Shown: positions 33,119 through 42,923 of the stretch, in pieces
Layout: each line of letters opens with the position of its first letter
Position numbering within the stretch: position 1 is the first letter of the stretch
From: Nocardioides albus
GTDB taxonomy: Bacteria; Actinomycetota; Actinomycetes; Propionibacteriales; Nocardioidaceae
DNA: 64,000 bases
Assembly (NCBI RefSeq): GCF_014648255.1
Contig: NZ_BMQT01000004.1
Location: forward strand, 186,001-250,000
Direction: 5' to 3'
Notes under the pieces: generated by a model
Database searches by the model: none
What the model was told of the DNA's origin: nothing
Seen by the model: the letters and a program-made list of their open reading frames with translations, nothing else
Position numbers and translations under genes: made by a program

Positions 33119-34381
33119 GTGAATGGTCCCACGAACGGTGCGTACGTGCCTCGACGGGCGGCCGCCCGGGTTGCGGAAGCGCTGGGAGACATGCGGGTCG
33201 TGCTGGTGAACGGTGCGCGGCAGAGCGGGAAGAGCACGCTCGTACGCCGTGTCGGGAGGGATGCCGGCGCAGCTTGGTACACGTTGGACAACGCGGAGAC
33301 TCGCGGCCTGGCCGAGGCCGATCCCACCGGATTCGTTCACTTCGAGGATCGGATGATCATCGATGAGATCCAGCGAACGCCCGAGCTGTTGCTCTCGATC
33401 AAGGAGCGGGTGGACGAGGATCCGGAGCCGGGCCGCTTCCTGCTGACCGGATCAGCAAGGGTTCTCGGGTTGAGGGACCTGCCGGACACTCTGGTGGGGC
33501 GGATGGAGACCATCGAGCTGTGGCCGCTGTCGCAGGGAGAGATCGACGGCACACCCGATGCCTTCGTCGACGCTGCGTTTGAACTCGGTCCTGAGTTGCG
33601 TCACGCATCGGTGGTCAGCAGGGATGACTACATCGAGCGGATCGTCCGAGGTGGCTTCCCGGACGCCATCCGTCGGTCCTCGACGCGTCGTGCGGACTTC
33701 CTCACCGGCTACGTTGCGGACCTGATCAATCGAGACGTCGTGCAGCTCAGCGAGATCGAACGGGGCCTGCAGATGCGAGCGCTGGTGCGGACGGTTGCCG
33801 GCCGCTCCGGGCAGCCCATCGCGCCGACATCGATCGGCTCGTCCTTGGGGCTGGGCCATCCGACTGTGAGCCGTTACCTCTCCCTGCTGGAGGAGGTCTT
33901 CCTGATCAAACGGATCCCGGCCTGGACCCGGCGGCTGAGCGCTCGTGCCGTGTCGCAGCAGAAGGTGGCGATGGTCGATTCCGGAGTCGCGGCCGCCGTG
34001 CTCGGGCTCAACGAGGCGCGGCTCCGGAAGCCTGGTGCACCGCTCGGTGAGCTGCTCGAGGGACTTGTGGCGATGGAGATCGGTCGTCAGCTCACCTGGT
34101 CCGAGACTCGAGCCGACATGTTCCACTACCGAACGCGGGACGGTGTCGAGGTCGACCTGGTGCTGGAGGATCGACTCGGCCGGGTGGTCGGCATCGAGGT
34201 CAAGGCGTCGGCGACGCCCAGGGCGGAGGACTTCCGTGGCTTGCAACACCTTGCCGACCGAGTAGGCGACGACCTCGTCGCAGGTTTTGTGCTGCACACA
34301 GGAGCGCGCACTCTCCCCTTCGGCCCCAAGTTCCGGGCGGTTCCGATCAGCGCGCTGTGGCAGGTGCCGTACCGCGGCTGA
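33119..34381 (+). CDS. AAA ATPase with DUF4143 domain (420 aa)
   Basis: Residues about 15-150 are an AAA_14 P-loop domain: Walker A NGARQSGKST (about 31-40) and Walker B with MIIDEIQR (about 78-85), then LLTGSARVLG. Residues about 210-380 are a DUF4143 domain ending in a PD-(D/E)xK-like core (YRTRDGVEVDLVL then GIEVKASATP). The acidic and Lys residues of that core are intact, so it may be nuclease-like. The role of such proteins is not known; they spread horizontally. Base composition looks slightly less GC-rich than the neighbours. GTG at 33119. Confidence 0.85.
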   Translation: MNGPTNGAYVPRRAAARVAEALGDMRVVLVNGARQSGKSTLVRRVGRDAGAAWYTLDNAETRGLAEADPTGFVHFEDRMIIDEIQRTPELLLSIKERVDEDPEPGRFLLTGSARVLGLRDLPDTLVGRMETIELWPLSQGEIDGTPDAFVDAAFELGPELRHASVVSRDDYIERIVRGGFPDAIRRSSTRRADFLTGYVADLINRDVVQLSEIERGLQMRALVRTVAGRSGQPIAPTSIGSSLGLGHPTVSRYLSLLEEVFLIKRIPAWTRRLSARAVSQQKVAMVDSGVAAAVLGLNEARLRKPGAPLGELLEGLVAMEIGRQLTWSETRADMFHYRTRDGVEVDLVLEDRLGRVVGIEVKASATPRAEDFRGLQHLADRVGDDLVAGFVLHTGARTLPFGPKFRAVPISALWQVPYRG

Positions 34382-34411
34382 CCCGGACAGACGTGCATCC
34401 GTTCGTGCACC

Positions 34412-35500
34412 TCAGACGTCAGGGTCGGTGGCGCGCCAGCGCAGCGGGTCCTCCGTGGACTCCTCGGCGATGTGCGCGGCGAGGCCGACCGTACGTCCGA
34501 CCTGGAAGAACACCTCGCCGGCGGCATCGGGCAGGTCGCAGGTGACGATGAGCGCCGCGAGGGCCCCGTCGATGTTCGGCTGGCGATCGGTGCGGGCGGC
34601 GATCTCGTCCAGTCGGGCCAAGGCCGGCGCGGAGCCGTCGACGAGGGCGAGGCGGGCGAGGATCGCATCGGCCCGCGGGTCACCCTCGGGGTGGCGCCAG
34701 TGACCGAAGCCGGGAACCGGGCTGATCGGGCTGCTCGGATCGACCGGCGGGCCGTCCCGCAGCACAGCCAGCGCGGACGGCCCGATGCCACCGTGCAGCT
34801 GCCCCGAGAGAGCGGCGTACCCGGCGACCAGACAGTCGTACGCAGAGGCTCGGGCCGAGGCGGCGACCCGCGCCGCCACCACCGAGGCGGCCAGGCCGTG
34901 GTCCACGAGGGCGACCAGCGCGGTGTTGAGCGTCGCCACCTCGTGCGGGTCGCCGGGACGCCCGGCGACGGCGGCGAAGGTCGCGTCCGGGATCGGTCGG
35001 TCCGGGTCCGCAACCTCGCCGAGAGCGACAGGGGCAGCGGCGAGCAGCCCCTTGGCGATGCCGGCGGCCGCGGCCGACTCGACCCGCTCACCCTGCGACC
35101 CCGCCCATTGCGCGAGGGCGGGCAGCCGGCGGTGGAGCGGCAGCGCGGACAGGTGCGCCGGCACCGAGACGACGACCCCCGGAGCCGTACCGAGGACGAG
35201 TTCGACCACCTCCGCCAACGGTTCGTCGGCCAGGTCTGCCAACGGTACGCCACGCAGGAACAGCTCGCCCTCACGTACCTCGCTCACGCTGGAACGGACC
35301 GAACGCATCGGCAGCACGCCCAGCGGAGAGCCGGGGTGGTGGCGGGTGCTGGCCAGCGCGTCGATCTCGGCCCGGTCGAACAGGCTCTCGCCGCCGCTGC
35401 GCCGCCGGGTGAGCAGTTGCCGGCTGACATAGGTGTAGAGCGTCGTGCGCTTCACCCCGAGGCGCTGGGCCGCCTCCCGGGTCGAGATCCACTCCGTCAC
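34412..35500 (-). CDS. Helix-turn-helix / citrate-synthase fusion protein (362 aa)
   Basis: Residues 1-55 form a MerR/excisionase-type HTH (STREAAQRLGVKRTTLYTYV). The rest is citrate-synthase-like: DHGLAASVVAARVAAS (His of the family's ADHELNAS block), a HGGIGPSALAVL block, GFGHWRHPEGDPRADAIL (corresponds to GHRVYxxxDPRA), and PNIDGALAAL with the late Asp. Key His/Asp positions are kept, but GHR is GHW. It could be an enzyme that binds DNA, or a regulator that senses an acyl-CoA. GTG at 35500 was taken just before the HTH; an in-frame ATG at 35554 is the alternative. Confidence 0.82.
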   Translation of the reverse strand: MTEWISTREAAQRLGVKRTTLYTYVSRQLLTRRRSGGESLFDRAEIDALASTRHHPGSPLGVLPMRSVRSSVSEVREGELFLRGVPLADLADEPLAEVVELVLGTAPGVVVSVPAHLSALPLHRRLPALAQWAGSQGERVESAAAAGIAKGLLAAAPVALGEVADPDRPIPDATFAAVAGRPGDPHEVATLNTALVALVDHGLAASVVAARVAASARASAYDCLVAGYAALSGQLHGGIGPSALAVLRDGPPVDPSSPISPVPGFGHWRHPEGDPRADAILARLALVDGSAPALARLDEIAARTDRQPNIDGALAALIVTCDLPDAAGEVFFQVGRTVGLAAHIAEESTEDPLRWRATDPDV

Positions 35501-35614
35501 GACCACACTCTCGCTCACGAAGCGCTCACGGCGCCATGTCGACTCGATCGACATCGCGCCGGGTCGTACGCCTCTTGCACGGTGGGGCTCACGACCTGTT
35601 CCAGGAGGAGACCG

Positions 35615-36613
35615 ATGCAGCCACTGAGCGATCTGACCGACATCCGAGAGAGCTATCGGCTCTATGCCGTCGAGATGTCCACCTCACCGTGCTATCAGGC
35701 CTGGGCCAGCGGGGCCGCCGGCGACCCGGAGGTGCTCCGGCTGCTGAGCGATCTGCCCACCCTGAAGCAGCAGGCCAATCTCGTCTTCGCCGCGGCCCGT
35801 CGGCACGGCCTGCAACCCGGTCCCTACGACAGCCTGCGGGCCCTGCTGCTCGGGCCGGAGTGGCCGGCGGTCCGAGAGACCATCCTGAGCCGCCGGACCC
35901 AGACCAACGAGGTCGCCCGGCTGACGGCGTTGACCCCGGCGCTCGGGATGCTCGGTCCGGAGCCACTGGCTCTGGTCGAGCTCGGCGCCAGCGCCGGACT
36001 GTGTCTCTACCCGGACCGCTACGACTACCTATGGGAGGGCGCGGGCGAGCTCCGCGGATCGGGAGGTCCGATGCTCCGGATCCCGGCGGTCGGGCCGGTG
36101 CCGGTCCCGGCGGTGCACCCGCGCATCACCGCCCGGATCGGGGTCGACCTCCACCCGCTCGACGTCGCCGCCGAGGAGGACATGGACTGGCTGCTCACCC
36201 TGATCTGGCCCGGTCACGACGAGCGGCGCGATCGCCTGGCCGCGGCGATCGAGGTCACCAGGGCCGAGCCGCCCCGCCTCATCGCCGGCGACATGCTCGA
36301 CCGGCTGGACAGCGCGCTCGAGATCGCCGCTGCTTCGGGTGGCACCCCGGTGGTCCATCACAGCGCGGCGGCGGCGTACCTGGACGAGGATGACCGGGTC
36401 GAGCTGGACAGGCGGATGCGTACGCTGGTGGCAGCCGGTCGCTGCCACTGGGTCAGCCTGGAAGGTCCCCGAGTGATGCCCTCGCTCGCACCCTCACCGC
36501 CGAGCGTGCCCGACGCCGCCCACCACTTCTGTCTTGCGGTCGACGGGCGACCGGTCGGCTGGTTCCAGGGCCACGGCGCGGCACTCCGGTGGAACGTGCG
36601 CACCGCTGGGTAA
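35615..36613 (+). CDS. DUF2332 family protein (332 aa)
   Basis: The sequence carries the family's blocks: LPTLKQQANLVFAAARRHG (about residues 50-68), LVELGASAGLCLYPDRYDY (about 125-143) and VVHHSAAAAYL (about 250). The SAM-methyltransferase-like VELGASAGLC and a late WVSLEGP suggest a Rossmann-type fold, but no activity is established. ATG at 35615 has a strong GGAGGAG. Divergent from the HTH-citrate synthase gene, with 114 nt between starts. Confidence 0.82.
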   Translation: MQPLSDLTDIRESYRLYAVEMSTSPCYQAWASGAAGDPEVLRLLSDLPTLKQQANLVFAAARRHGLQPGPYDSLRALLLGPEWPAVRETILSRRTQTNEVARLTALTPALGMLGPEPLALVELGASAGLCLYPDRYDYLWEGAGELRGSGGPMLRIPAVGPVPVPAVHPRITARIGVDLHPLDVAAEEDMDWLLTLIWPGHDERRDRLAAAIEVTRAEPPRLIAGDMLDRLDSALEIAAASGGTPVVHHSAAAAYLDEDDRVELDRRMRTLVAAGRCHWVSLEGPRVMPSLAPSPPSVPDAAHHFCLAVDGRPVGWFQGHGAALRWNVRTAG

Positions 36614-36637
36614 GTACCCCAGTAAATAGTGGGTACT
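36613..36637 (+). terminator. Small hairpin after the DUF2332 gene
   Basis: AGTACCC (36613-36619) and GGGTACT (36631-36637) form a 7-bp stem immediately at the stop codon. The loop CCAGTAAATAGT is AT-rich. A weak terminator at best; no T-run follows. Confidence 0.4.
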
Positions 36638-36782
36638 CCCGGAATCGCCGGCCGCCCGCGACGATGGATGCGTACCGCTCGAGCACTGGTGAAAGGCCAG
36701 CCGTGAGGCCGTGAGGAAGACCACAGGTCTTGGACCGATACAACCGGACAACCCTGGCGTCCACCTGCTGATCTGCCCTACC

Positions 36783-36798
36783 GTTACCGACCGGTAAC
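36783..36798. promoter_or_regulatory. 16-bp palindrome in the pntA upstream region
   Basis: GTTACCG-AC-CGGTAAC is perfect with a 2-nt centre. It sits 121 nt upstream of the pntA start, in the 305-nt gap after the DUF2332 gene, and is a plausible repressor site. The rest of the gap shows no gene; AAGGAGTCGAGG just before 36919 is the pntA ribosome site. Confidence 0.5.
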
Positions 36799-36918
36799 CA
36801 GCACGGTGGGGTTCCGGACCCGTGCCGGTCATGATTCGGTCACGCGCTGATCGGCTGACCGGGATCCCACCGTGCTGGACACTGACAACACTGCGCAGCT
36901 AGATCCAAGGAGTCGAGG

Positions 36919-38448
36919 ATGCTCATCGGAGTGACCCGAGAGACGAAGCCTGGCGAGACCCGCGTGGCGGCCACCCCCGCGACCGTCAAACAGCTGACCG
37001 GTCTGGGCTATGACGTCGTCATCGAGGGTGGAGCCGGAGAGGCGTCCAGCTTCAAGGACGAGGCGTACGCCGAGGCCGGCGCCCGCATCGGCACGGCCGG
37101 CGACGCGTGGGGCGCCGATCTGGTCTTCCGGATCAACGCCCCCTCGGTCGGCGAGGTCGAGCTGCTGAAGAGCGGCGCCACCCTGGTCGCCCCGCTGGCG
37201 CCGGCGCAGAATGGCGAGCTCCTCGCCGCCCTGGCCGCCCGTAAGGTCGACGCCTTCGCGATGGACGCGGTGCCGCGCATCTCGCGTGCGCAGTCCATGG
37301 ACATCCTCTCCAGCCAGGCAAACATCGCCGGCTACCGCGCCGTGGTCGAGGCGGCCCACCACTTCGGCCGCTTCTTCACCGGACAGGTGACCGCAGCGGG
37401 CAAGGTGCCGCCGGCCAAGGTGCTCGTCGCCGGCGCCGGTGTGGCCGGCCTGGCGGCCATCGGCGCCGCGAGCTCGCTGGGCGCGATCGTGCGTGCCACC
37501 GACCCGCGTCCGGAGGTCGCCGACCAGGTCAAGTCGCTCGGCGGCGAATACCTGAAGGTCGAGGTCGAGGTCGAGAAGTCGACCGACGGCTACGCCAAGG
37601 CGACCTCGGAGGCCTACGACCAGCGCGCCGCGGAGATCTACTCCGAGCAGGCCGAGGACGTCGACATCATCGTGACCACCGCGCTGATCCCGGGCCGTCC
37701 GGCGCCGAAGCTGATCACCGCCGCCGACGTCGCGTCCATGAAGCCCGGCTCGGTCATCGTCGACATGGCCGCCGCGATGGGCGGCAACGTCGAGGGCACC
37801 GTGAAGGACGAGGTCGTCACCACGCCCAACGGCGTCACGATCATCGGCTACACCGACCTGCCCGCGCGTCTTCCGGCCCAGTCCAGCCAGCTCTACGGCA
37901 CCAACCTGGTGAACCTTATGAAGCTGGTGACACCGGAGAAGGACGGCGAGCTCGCCCTCGATCTCGAGGACCAGGTCCAGCGCGGCCTGACCGTCGTGCA
38001 CGACGGTGGTGTGCTCTGGCCGCCCCCGCCGGTCCAGGTCTCCGCGGCCCCGGCCGCTGCGGCCCCCGTCGAGGCGGCGGTCAAGGAGGAGAAGAAGCCG
38101 CTCTCCGCCGGTGCGAAGCTCGCTCTGGTCGGCACCGGCGCGCTCGCCCTCTTCCTGCTCAACGCGGTCGCCCCGGCCGAGATCACCCGGCACTTCACGG
38201 TCCTGACGCTCTCGATCGTGATCGGCTTCTACGTGATCGGTCACGTGCACCACGCGCTGCACACCCCGCTGATGTCGGTGACCAACGCGATCTCCGGCAT
38301 CGTCGTCGTGGGTGCACTGCTGCAGCTCACCGTCGCTGACAACGTGGTCCTCGTGCTCGCGGGCATCGCCACGCTGCTGGCGAGCATCAACATCTTCGGC
38401 GGCTTCGCGGTGACCCGTCGCATGCTCTCGATGTTCCGGAAGGCCTGA
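36919..38448 (+). CDS. pntA: NAD(P) transhydrogenase subunit alpha, full length (509 aa)
   Basis: Proton-translocating nicotinamide nucleotide transhydrogenase. The NAD-binding domain I occupies about residues 1-380: [20 protein letters not shown] at the start, the dinucleotide motif [18 protein letters not shown] (about 170-187) and [14 protein letters not shown] (about 312-325). A Pro/Ala/Lys linker (about 372-395) joins a C-terminal membrane part with four hydrophobic segments (about 400-505, with [20 protein letters not shown]). Some actinobacteria split this subunit into PntAA and PntAB; here they are fused, as in enterobacteria. Followed 11 nt later by pntB. Confidence 0.96.
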   Translation: MLIGVTRETKPGETRVAATPATVKQLTGLGYDVVIEGGAGEASSFKDEAYAEAGARIGTAGDAWGADLVFRINAPSVGEVELLKSGATLVAPLAPAQNGELLAALAARKVDAFAMDAVPRISRAQSMDILSSQANIAGYRAVVEAAHHFGRFFTGQVTAAGKVPPAKVLVAGAGVAGLAAIGAASSLGAIVRATDPRPEVADQVKSLGGEYLKVEVEVEKSTDGYAKATSEAYDQRAAEIYSEQAEDVDIIVTTALIPGRPAPKLITAADVASMKPGSVIVDMAAAMGGNVEGTVKDEVVTTPNGVTIIGYTDLPARLPAQSSQLYGTNLVNLMKLVTPEKDGELALDLEDQVQRGLTVVHDGGVLWPPPPVQVSAAPAAAAPVEAAVKEEKKPLSAGAKLALVGTGALALFLLNAVAPAEITRHFTVLTLSIVIGFYVIGHVHHALHTPLMSVTNAISGIVVVGALLQLTVADNVVLVLAGIATLLASINIFGGFAVTRRMLSMFRKA

Positions 38449-38459
38449 GGTAACACGTC

Positions 38460-39860
38460 ATGGATATCTTCTCGATCGCCGGTGCGGCCTACCTCGTCGC
38501 CGCCCTCCTCTTCATCCTGTCGCTGGCAGGGCTGTCCAAGCACGAGACCGCCTCACAGGGCTGGCTCTACGGCGTCGCCGGCATGACGCTGGCGCTGGTC
38601 GCGACCGTGATCCAGGTCGTCGACGGCGGCACCACCACTGCGGTGATCGTCCTGGTCGCCGCGATCGCCGTCGGCGCGGTCATCGGCCTGTGGCGCGCCA
38701 AGGTGGTCGAGATGACCGGCATGCCCGAGCTGATCGCCCTGCTGCACTCCTTCGTGGGTCTGGCAGCCGTGCTGATCGGCTGGAACGGCCACCTCGAGGC
38801 CGCTGCCGGCCATGTTCACGGCGGTGCCATCCACTCTGCCGAGGTCTTCATCGGCGTCTTCATCGGTGCGGTCACCTTCACCGGCTCGATCGTCGCCTTC
38901 CTCAAGCTCTCGGCGCGGATGAAGTCGGCCCCGCTGATGCTGCCTGGCAAGAACGCCATCAACATCGGCGCCCTGGTCGTCTTCGTGATCCTGACGGTCG
39001 TCTACGTCATCGACCCGACGCTCCCGCTGCTGATCGCCGTCACCGTCGTCGCGCTGGCGCTCGGGTGGCACCTGGTCGCCTCCATCGGCGGCGGCGACAT
39101 GCCGGTCGTGGTCTCGATGCTCAACAGCTACTCCGGCTGGGCCGCCGCGGCCTCCGGGTTCCTCCTGGGCAACGACCTGCTGATCGTCACCGGTGCCCTG
39201 GTCGGGTCGAGCGGTGCTTACCTCTCCTACATCATGTGCAAGGCGATGAACCGCTCGTTCATCTCGGTCATCGCCGGCGGCTTCGGCATCGAGGCGGGCC
39301 CGGGAAGCGACGTCGACTACGGCGAGCACCGCGAGATCAACGCCGAGGACACCGCCGACCTCCTGGCGGGCGCCTCCTCCGTCGTGATCACCCCGGGTTA
39401 CGGCATGGCCGTCGCCCAGGCGCAGTACCCGGTCGCCGAGCTCACCCGCATCCTGCGGGACAAGGGCGTGGACGTACGTTTCGGCATCCACCCGGTCGCC
39501 GGGCGTCTCCCCGGCCACATGAACGTGCTGCTGGCCGAGGCCAAGGTGCCCTACGACATCGTCCTGGAGATGGACGAGATCAACGACGACCTGGCCGAGA
39601 CCGACGTCGTCCTGGTCATCGGTGCCAACGACACCGTGAACCCGGCCGCTGCCGAGGACCCCACCAGCCCGATCGCCGGGATGCCGGTGCTGCGGGTCTG
39701 GGAGGCGAAGAACGTGGTCGTGTTCAAGCGGTCGATGGCCGCGGGCTATGCCGGGGTGCAGAACCCGCTCTTCTTCCGGGAGAACACGCAGATGCTCTTC
39801 GGTGACGCCAAGACCAAGGTCGACGAGATCGTCGGTGCGCTCTCGAGGGTCAACGCCTGA
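38460..39860 (+). CDS. pntB: NAD(P) transhydrogenase subunit beta (466 aa)
   Basis: Partner of PntA. The first about 265 residues carry eight or nine membrane segments with [20 protein letters not shown] and [20 protein letters not shown]. The C-terminal domain III binds NADP(H): [19 protein letters not shown] (about 309-327), [20 protein letters not shown] (about 342-361) and [12 protein letters not shown] (about 385). The pair uses proton motive force to make NADPH from NADH. Closed by a very strong terminator. Confidence 0.96.
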   Translation: MDIFSIAGAAYLVAALLFILSLAGLSKHETASQGWLYGVAGMTLALVATVIQVVDGGTTTAVIVLVAAIAVGAVIGLWRAKVVEMTGMPELIALLHSFVGLAAVLIGWNGHLEAAAGHVHGGAIHSAEVFIGVFIGAVTFTGSIVAFLKLSARMKSAPLMLPGKNAINIGALVVFVILTVVYVIDPTLPLLIAVTVVALALGWHLVASIGGGDMPVVVSMLNSYSGWAAAASGFLLGNDLLIVTGALVGSSGAYLSYIMCKAMNRSFISVIAGGFGIEAGPGSDVDYGEHREINAEDTADLLAGASSVVITPGYGMAVAQAQYPVAELTRILRDKGVDVRFGIHPVAGRLPGHMNVLLAEAKVPYDIVLEMDEINDDLAETDVVLVIGANDTVNPAAAEDPTSPIAGMPVLRVWEAKNVVVFKRSMAAGYAGVQNPLFFRENTQMLFGDAKTKVDEIVGALSRVNA

Positions 39861-39869
39861 CCTGATCGA

Positions 39870-39910
39870 GGGGGCTGGTGACGTACAGGGATCCTGTACG
39901 TCACCAGCCC
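39870..39910. terminator. Bidirectional terminator between pntB and the beta-propeller gene
   Basis: A perfect 19-bp stem starting GGGGCTGGTGACGTACAGG with a GAT loop. It is followed by TTTCGCTC on the plus strand and lies 7 nt from the stop of the convergent gene. It is one of the strongest hairpins in the window. Confidence 0.92.
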
Positions 39911-39917
39911 CTTTCGC

Positions 39918-41432
39918 TCATTCGTAGAGCCGGACGGTGTGCTTGTCGTTGACGATCAGCCGGTCGTCGTCGACCTGCATGTAGACGTCGCGGTTGTTCT
40001 CCTTGTCGCCAACCGAGGCGACGTCGGGCACGGTCAGCGACCACGCGTCCTCGGTGCTGTGCCACTCCCGGAACGAGACGGTGGCCCGGTCGAGCAGGTA
40101 GACGCCATCGTCGAGCGCCTGGAAGGCGTGCTCGTAGCCGTCCTCGCCCATCGGCTTCCCGGCCGCGTCGAAGAGCTGGCCGTCGTCGATCCCGAAGTTG
40201 ACCTGCTCGCCCTTGCCCTCGACCTTGACCATCTGCACCGCGGCATAGGGCGTGCCGGTGGAGAACGGCAGCGAGCCGACCTTGCCCGAGGTGTCGTAGA
40301 TCGGGTACGGCCCGGTCGACGGCATCGTGACGCCCTGTTTCTCGTCGTACGTACCGGGCTCGATTACCGCCAGCCGGTTGCCGGCGGTCGCGACGACGTC
40401 ACCGCTCCCGGACGCATCCCACAGCGCCTTGCCGGTCTTGGCGGAGTAGCCGAAGGTGCGGTCGGCGGACAGGACGACCAGGTCGTCGTTGGCGTAATAG
40501 TCAATCTCGCTCGACTGCTTGATCCCCTTCCAGCCGGGTGAGAGATCGGCCTTCCAGACGAGGCTGCCGTCCGTGCGGGCGTAGCGCGCGAGAGTGTCAC
40601 CGTCGAGGGCGTAGACGGCGTCGTCGACGACGGTGAACTCCTCGCCCTGGATCTTCCACTCACCCGGATCGGTGGGCTCGCGGACCTTGGCGAGCGTCTC
40701 GGCCGCGGCGTCCCAGAGCAGGAAGCGACCGTCGCCCTCGACGCCGTACATGTAGCGGTTCTCGCCGGTGTCCTTCCACAGGACGTTGCCGTCGTAGTCC
40801 CAGACGATGCTGCCGCTGTCGCTGCTGCTGCCCTTCGCAGTGGTCGAGATCGGGCCGTACCAGCTTGACTCGATGGTCTTGGTCTCCTTGTCGACCCAGA
40901 CACTGCTGTAGTCGTGCTTCTCCGGGCGCCACATCTCCTTGCCCTGATCATCGAGCACCACGAAGCCGGCCTTGCCCTCGAGGAGGGCGACCGTGAAGCC
41001 GGGACCGGACACCGCCCAGCGGACCGTCTCCCTCGTCTTCCAGGCCCAGCTCTCTTCGGGTTCCGAGGTCAGCGCGTCGAGATCACTGTTGGTCCCCACC
41101 GTCTCGGCCGTCTCGTCCCCGGATCCGCCCTTGTCGTCGGGACCGAAGATCAGGAAGGCCCCGACCCCGGCAGTGACGAGCAGGACGAGCGCAGTGAGTC
41201 CGCCGCCGACGAGTAGCCAGCGGCCGGTCCTGGACCGCTTCTTCTGCGGAGCGGCAGCGTAGGCGGCACCTGGGGGCGGCGGTGGGATCCATACGTTGCT
41301 GGTCGGCGGTGGCGGTGGAACCCACGCTCCCGGCGGTGGCGTCGTCGGTGGCGTCGTCGGTGGCGGCGACGCCGGAGGTGGCGGTGGGGGCGGTGGTGGA
41401 GGCGGCTGGTCGTCCCGAGGCGACTGGTTCAT
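39918..41432 (-). CDS. Membrane-anchored PQQ-like beta-propeller protein with proline-rich N-terminus (504 aa)
   Basis: Residues about 1-62 are a cytoplasmic Pro-rich low-complexity tract with runs of up to 11 Pro. One membrane helix follows (about 72-94, WLLVGGGLTALVLLVTAGVG), then an extracellular domain with repeated W/D-G strands (GSIVWDYDGNVLWKD, DGSLVWKADLS, TGKALWDASG), typical of PQQ_2/BamB-like propellers. Type II topology. No catalytic residues visible. Possibly a sensor or scaffold. ATG at 41432. It is divergent from the YitT-family gene. Confidence 0.82.
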   Translation of the reverse strand: MNQSPRDDQPPPPPPPPPPPASPPPTTPPTTPPPGAWVPPPPPTSNVWIPPPPPGAAYAAAPQKKRSRTGRWLLVGGGLTALVLLVTAGVGAFLIFGPDDKGGSGDETAETVGTNSDLDALTSEPEESWAWKTRETVRWAVSGPGFTVALLEGKAGFVVLDDQGKEMWRPEKHDYSSVWVDKETKTIESSWYGPISTTAKGSSSDSGSIVWDYDGNVLWKDTGENRYMYGVEGDGRFLLWDAAAETLAKVREPTDPGEWKIQGEEFTVVDDAVYALDGDTLARYARTDGSLVWKADLSPGWKGIKQSSEIDYYANDDLVVLSADRTFGYSAKTGKALWDASGSGDVVATAGNRLAVIEPGTYDEKQGVTMPSTGPYPIYDTSGKVGSLPFSTGTPYAAVQMVKVEGKGEQVNFGIDDGQLFDAAGKPMGEDGYEHAFQALDDGVYLLDRATVSFREWHSTEDAWSLTVPDVASVGDKENNRDVYMQVDDDRLIVNDKHTVRLYE

Positions 41433-41530
41433 GGGGACATCATGCTCTGGGGAACGCATCCCTGACCAGCGGAAACGTGACGCACGTCTCGTGCTGATGA
41501 ATTCTGCCCGGCTCGGCCTCGACGCCCACA

Positions 41531-42166
41531 ATGAGTGTCGTGTCAGAGCCGTACGCAGACTCCCTCGAGTCGATCCGCATCCCCCACACCTTGGTGGAGG
41601 ACGCGCTCGGCTACGTGACCAGCATCGTGGTGACCTCGATGGGTCTCTACCTCATCCAGTCCGTCGGCGCGGTGACCGGCGGGACGGCAGGCCTGAGCCT
41701 GCTGGTGAGCTACTGGACCGGGCTTCCGTTCGAGGTGCTCTTCGTCCTGGTCAACCTGCCCTTCTTCGGGCTAGCGCTCTCCAAGAAGGGCATCGGGTTC
41801 ACCGCCCGGTCGCTGGGCTGCGTCATCGCGGTGTCCGCGATGACCCGGGTCCACGCCGACCTGCTCCCGCTCGAGGGCCTCGACACGATCTACGGCGTGG
41901 TGGCCGGCAACCTGCTCGTCGGCCTCGGGCTCCTGGTGATCTTCCGCCACGGCGCCTCGCTGGGCGGGTTCAACGTGCTCGCCCTGGTCCTGCAGGAGCG
42001 GGTCGGTCTGCGCGCCGGCTACGTCCAGATGGGCCTCGACCTCAGCGTCATCCTGCTCGCGCTCTTCGTCGTCTCGCCCGCGACCGTCCTGCTCTCGGCC
42101 CTCGGCGCGGTCGTCCTCAACATCATCCTGGCCTTCAACCACCGCCCCGGCCGCTACCTCGCGTGA
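41531..42166 (+). CDS. YitT-family membrane protein (211 aa)
   Basis: Six hydrophobic segments. The first part holds MGLYLIQSVGAVTGGTAGLSLLV, the conserved Gly-rich start of the YitT/YczE group, followed by RHGASLGGFNVLALVLQER (about residues 137-155). The function of the family is unknown. ATG at 41531; the gap to the next gene is 53 nt, so it may be co-transcribed with the nitroreductase. Confidence 0.82.
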   Translation: MSVVSEPYADSLESIRIPHTLVEDALGYVTSIVVTSMGLYLIQSVGAVTGGTAGLSLLVSYWTGLPFEVLFVLVNLPFFGLALSKKGIGFTARSLGCVIAVSAMTRVHADLLPLEGLDTIYGVVAGNLLVGLGLLVIFRHGASLGGFNVLALVLQERVGLRAGYVQMGLDLSVILLALFVVSPATVLLSALGAVVLNIILAFNHRPGRYLA

Positions 42167-42219
42167 GCGGCTCTGAGACGGTTTGTCTGCCAACTCGATA
42201 GACATTGCAGAATGGCCGC

Positions 42220-42885
42220 ATGACTGCCGCGAAGCGAGCGCCACAGCCCGGCGCCGAGGATCTGACCGAGCACCTGCGTGACCGCTGGTCGGTGAGCGTC
42301 TTCGATCCGACCCACGAGCTCGCCGACACCGAGATCAGGCTGCTCGTCGAGGCGGCCCGGTGGGCGCCGAGCGCGGGCAACAGCCAGCCATGGTCGTTCC
42401 TGGTCCTGCCGCGGGGCTCCGCCGGGCACGAGACGTTCGTCAGCCACCTCTCGCGCGGCAACTCCGGCTGGGTTCCGCGAGCAGCGGTCGTCTTCGTCGC
42501 GATCTCCCAGGTCGGCGCGGGCCCGGACGGCAACGGCCCGAAGTGGTCGGACTACTCCCACTACGACCTCGGTCAGGCGACCGCGCACCTGACCGTCCAG
42601 GCCGCGTCCCTCGGCCTCTCCTCGCACCAGTTCGCCGGGTTCGATCACGATGCTGTGGCGGCGGCCTTCGCCGTACCGGACTGGTGGCAGGTCATGACCG
42701 GGATCGCGGTCGGCCGCCATGGTGACCCTGCGCAGGCCGATCCGCGCGACGCCGAGCGCGAGGCGCGCGAGCGCGTCCGGCGGCCGCTCGAGGAGGTCGC
42801 GTTCGGCGACAGGTGGGGTACGGCCTGGACGCTCTCCGAGCCGGTGTCGTCCGGGCGCCACGGTTTGGGTACAGAACATCCATAA
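42220..42885 (+). CDS. Nitroreductase-family oxidoreductase (221 aa)
   Basis: FMN-dependent oxidoreductase: the N-terminal DRWSVSVFDP and AARWAPSAGNSQPWSFLVL (about residues 46-64) form the FMN-binding block. SHYDLGQATAHLTVQAASLGLSS (divided as SHYDLGQATAHL and TVQAASLGLSS, about 122-144) is the family's central helix. The substrate is unknown. ATG at 42220; TTG at 42205 is an alternative start. Confidence 0.85.
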   Translation: MTAAKRAPQPGAEDLTEHLRDRWSVSVFDPTHELADTEIRLLVEAARWAPSAGNSQPWSFLVLPRGSAGHETFVSHLSRGNSGWVPRAAVVFVAISQVGAGPDGNGPKWSDYSHYDLGQATAHLTVQAASLGLSSHQFAGFDHDAVAAAFAVPDWWQVMTGIAVGRHGDPAQADPRDAEREARERVRRPLEEVAFGDRWGTAWTLSEPVSSGRHGLGTEHP

Positions 42886-42923
42886 CGTGAAGCGCTTGGG
42901 CCGCCACTGTCTAGTTTTCGCGT

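Noticed and set aside
33014..34381. Prophage or integrative element around the DUF4143 gene
   Set aside because: No integrase, tRNA attachment site or flanking direct repeats were seen; one gene with odd composition is not enough.
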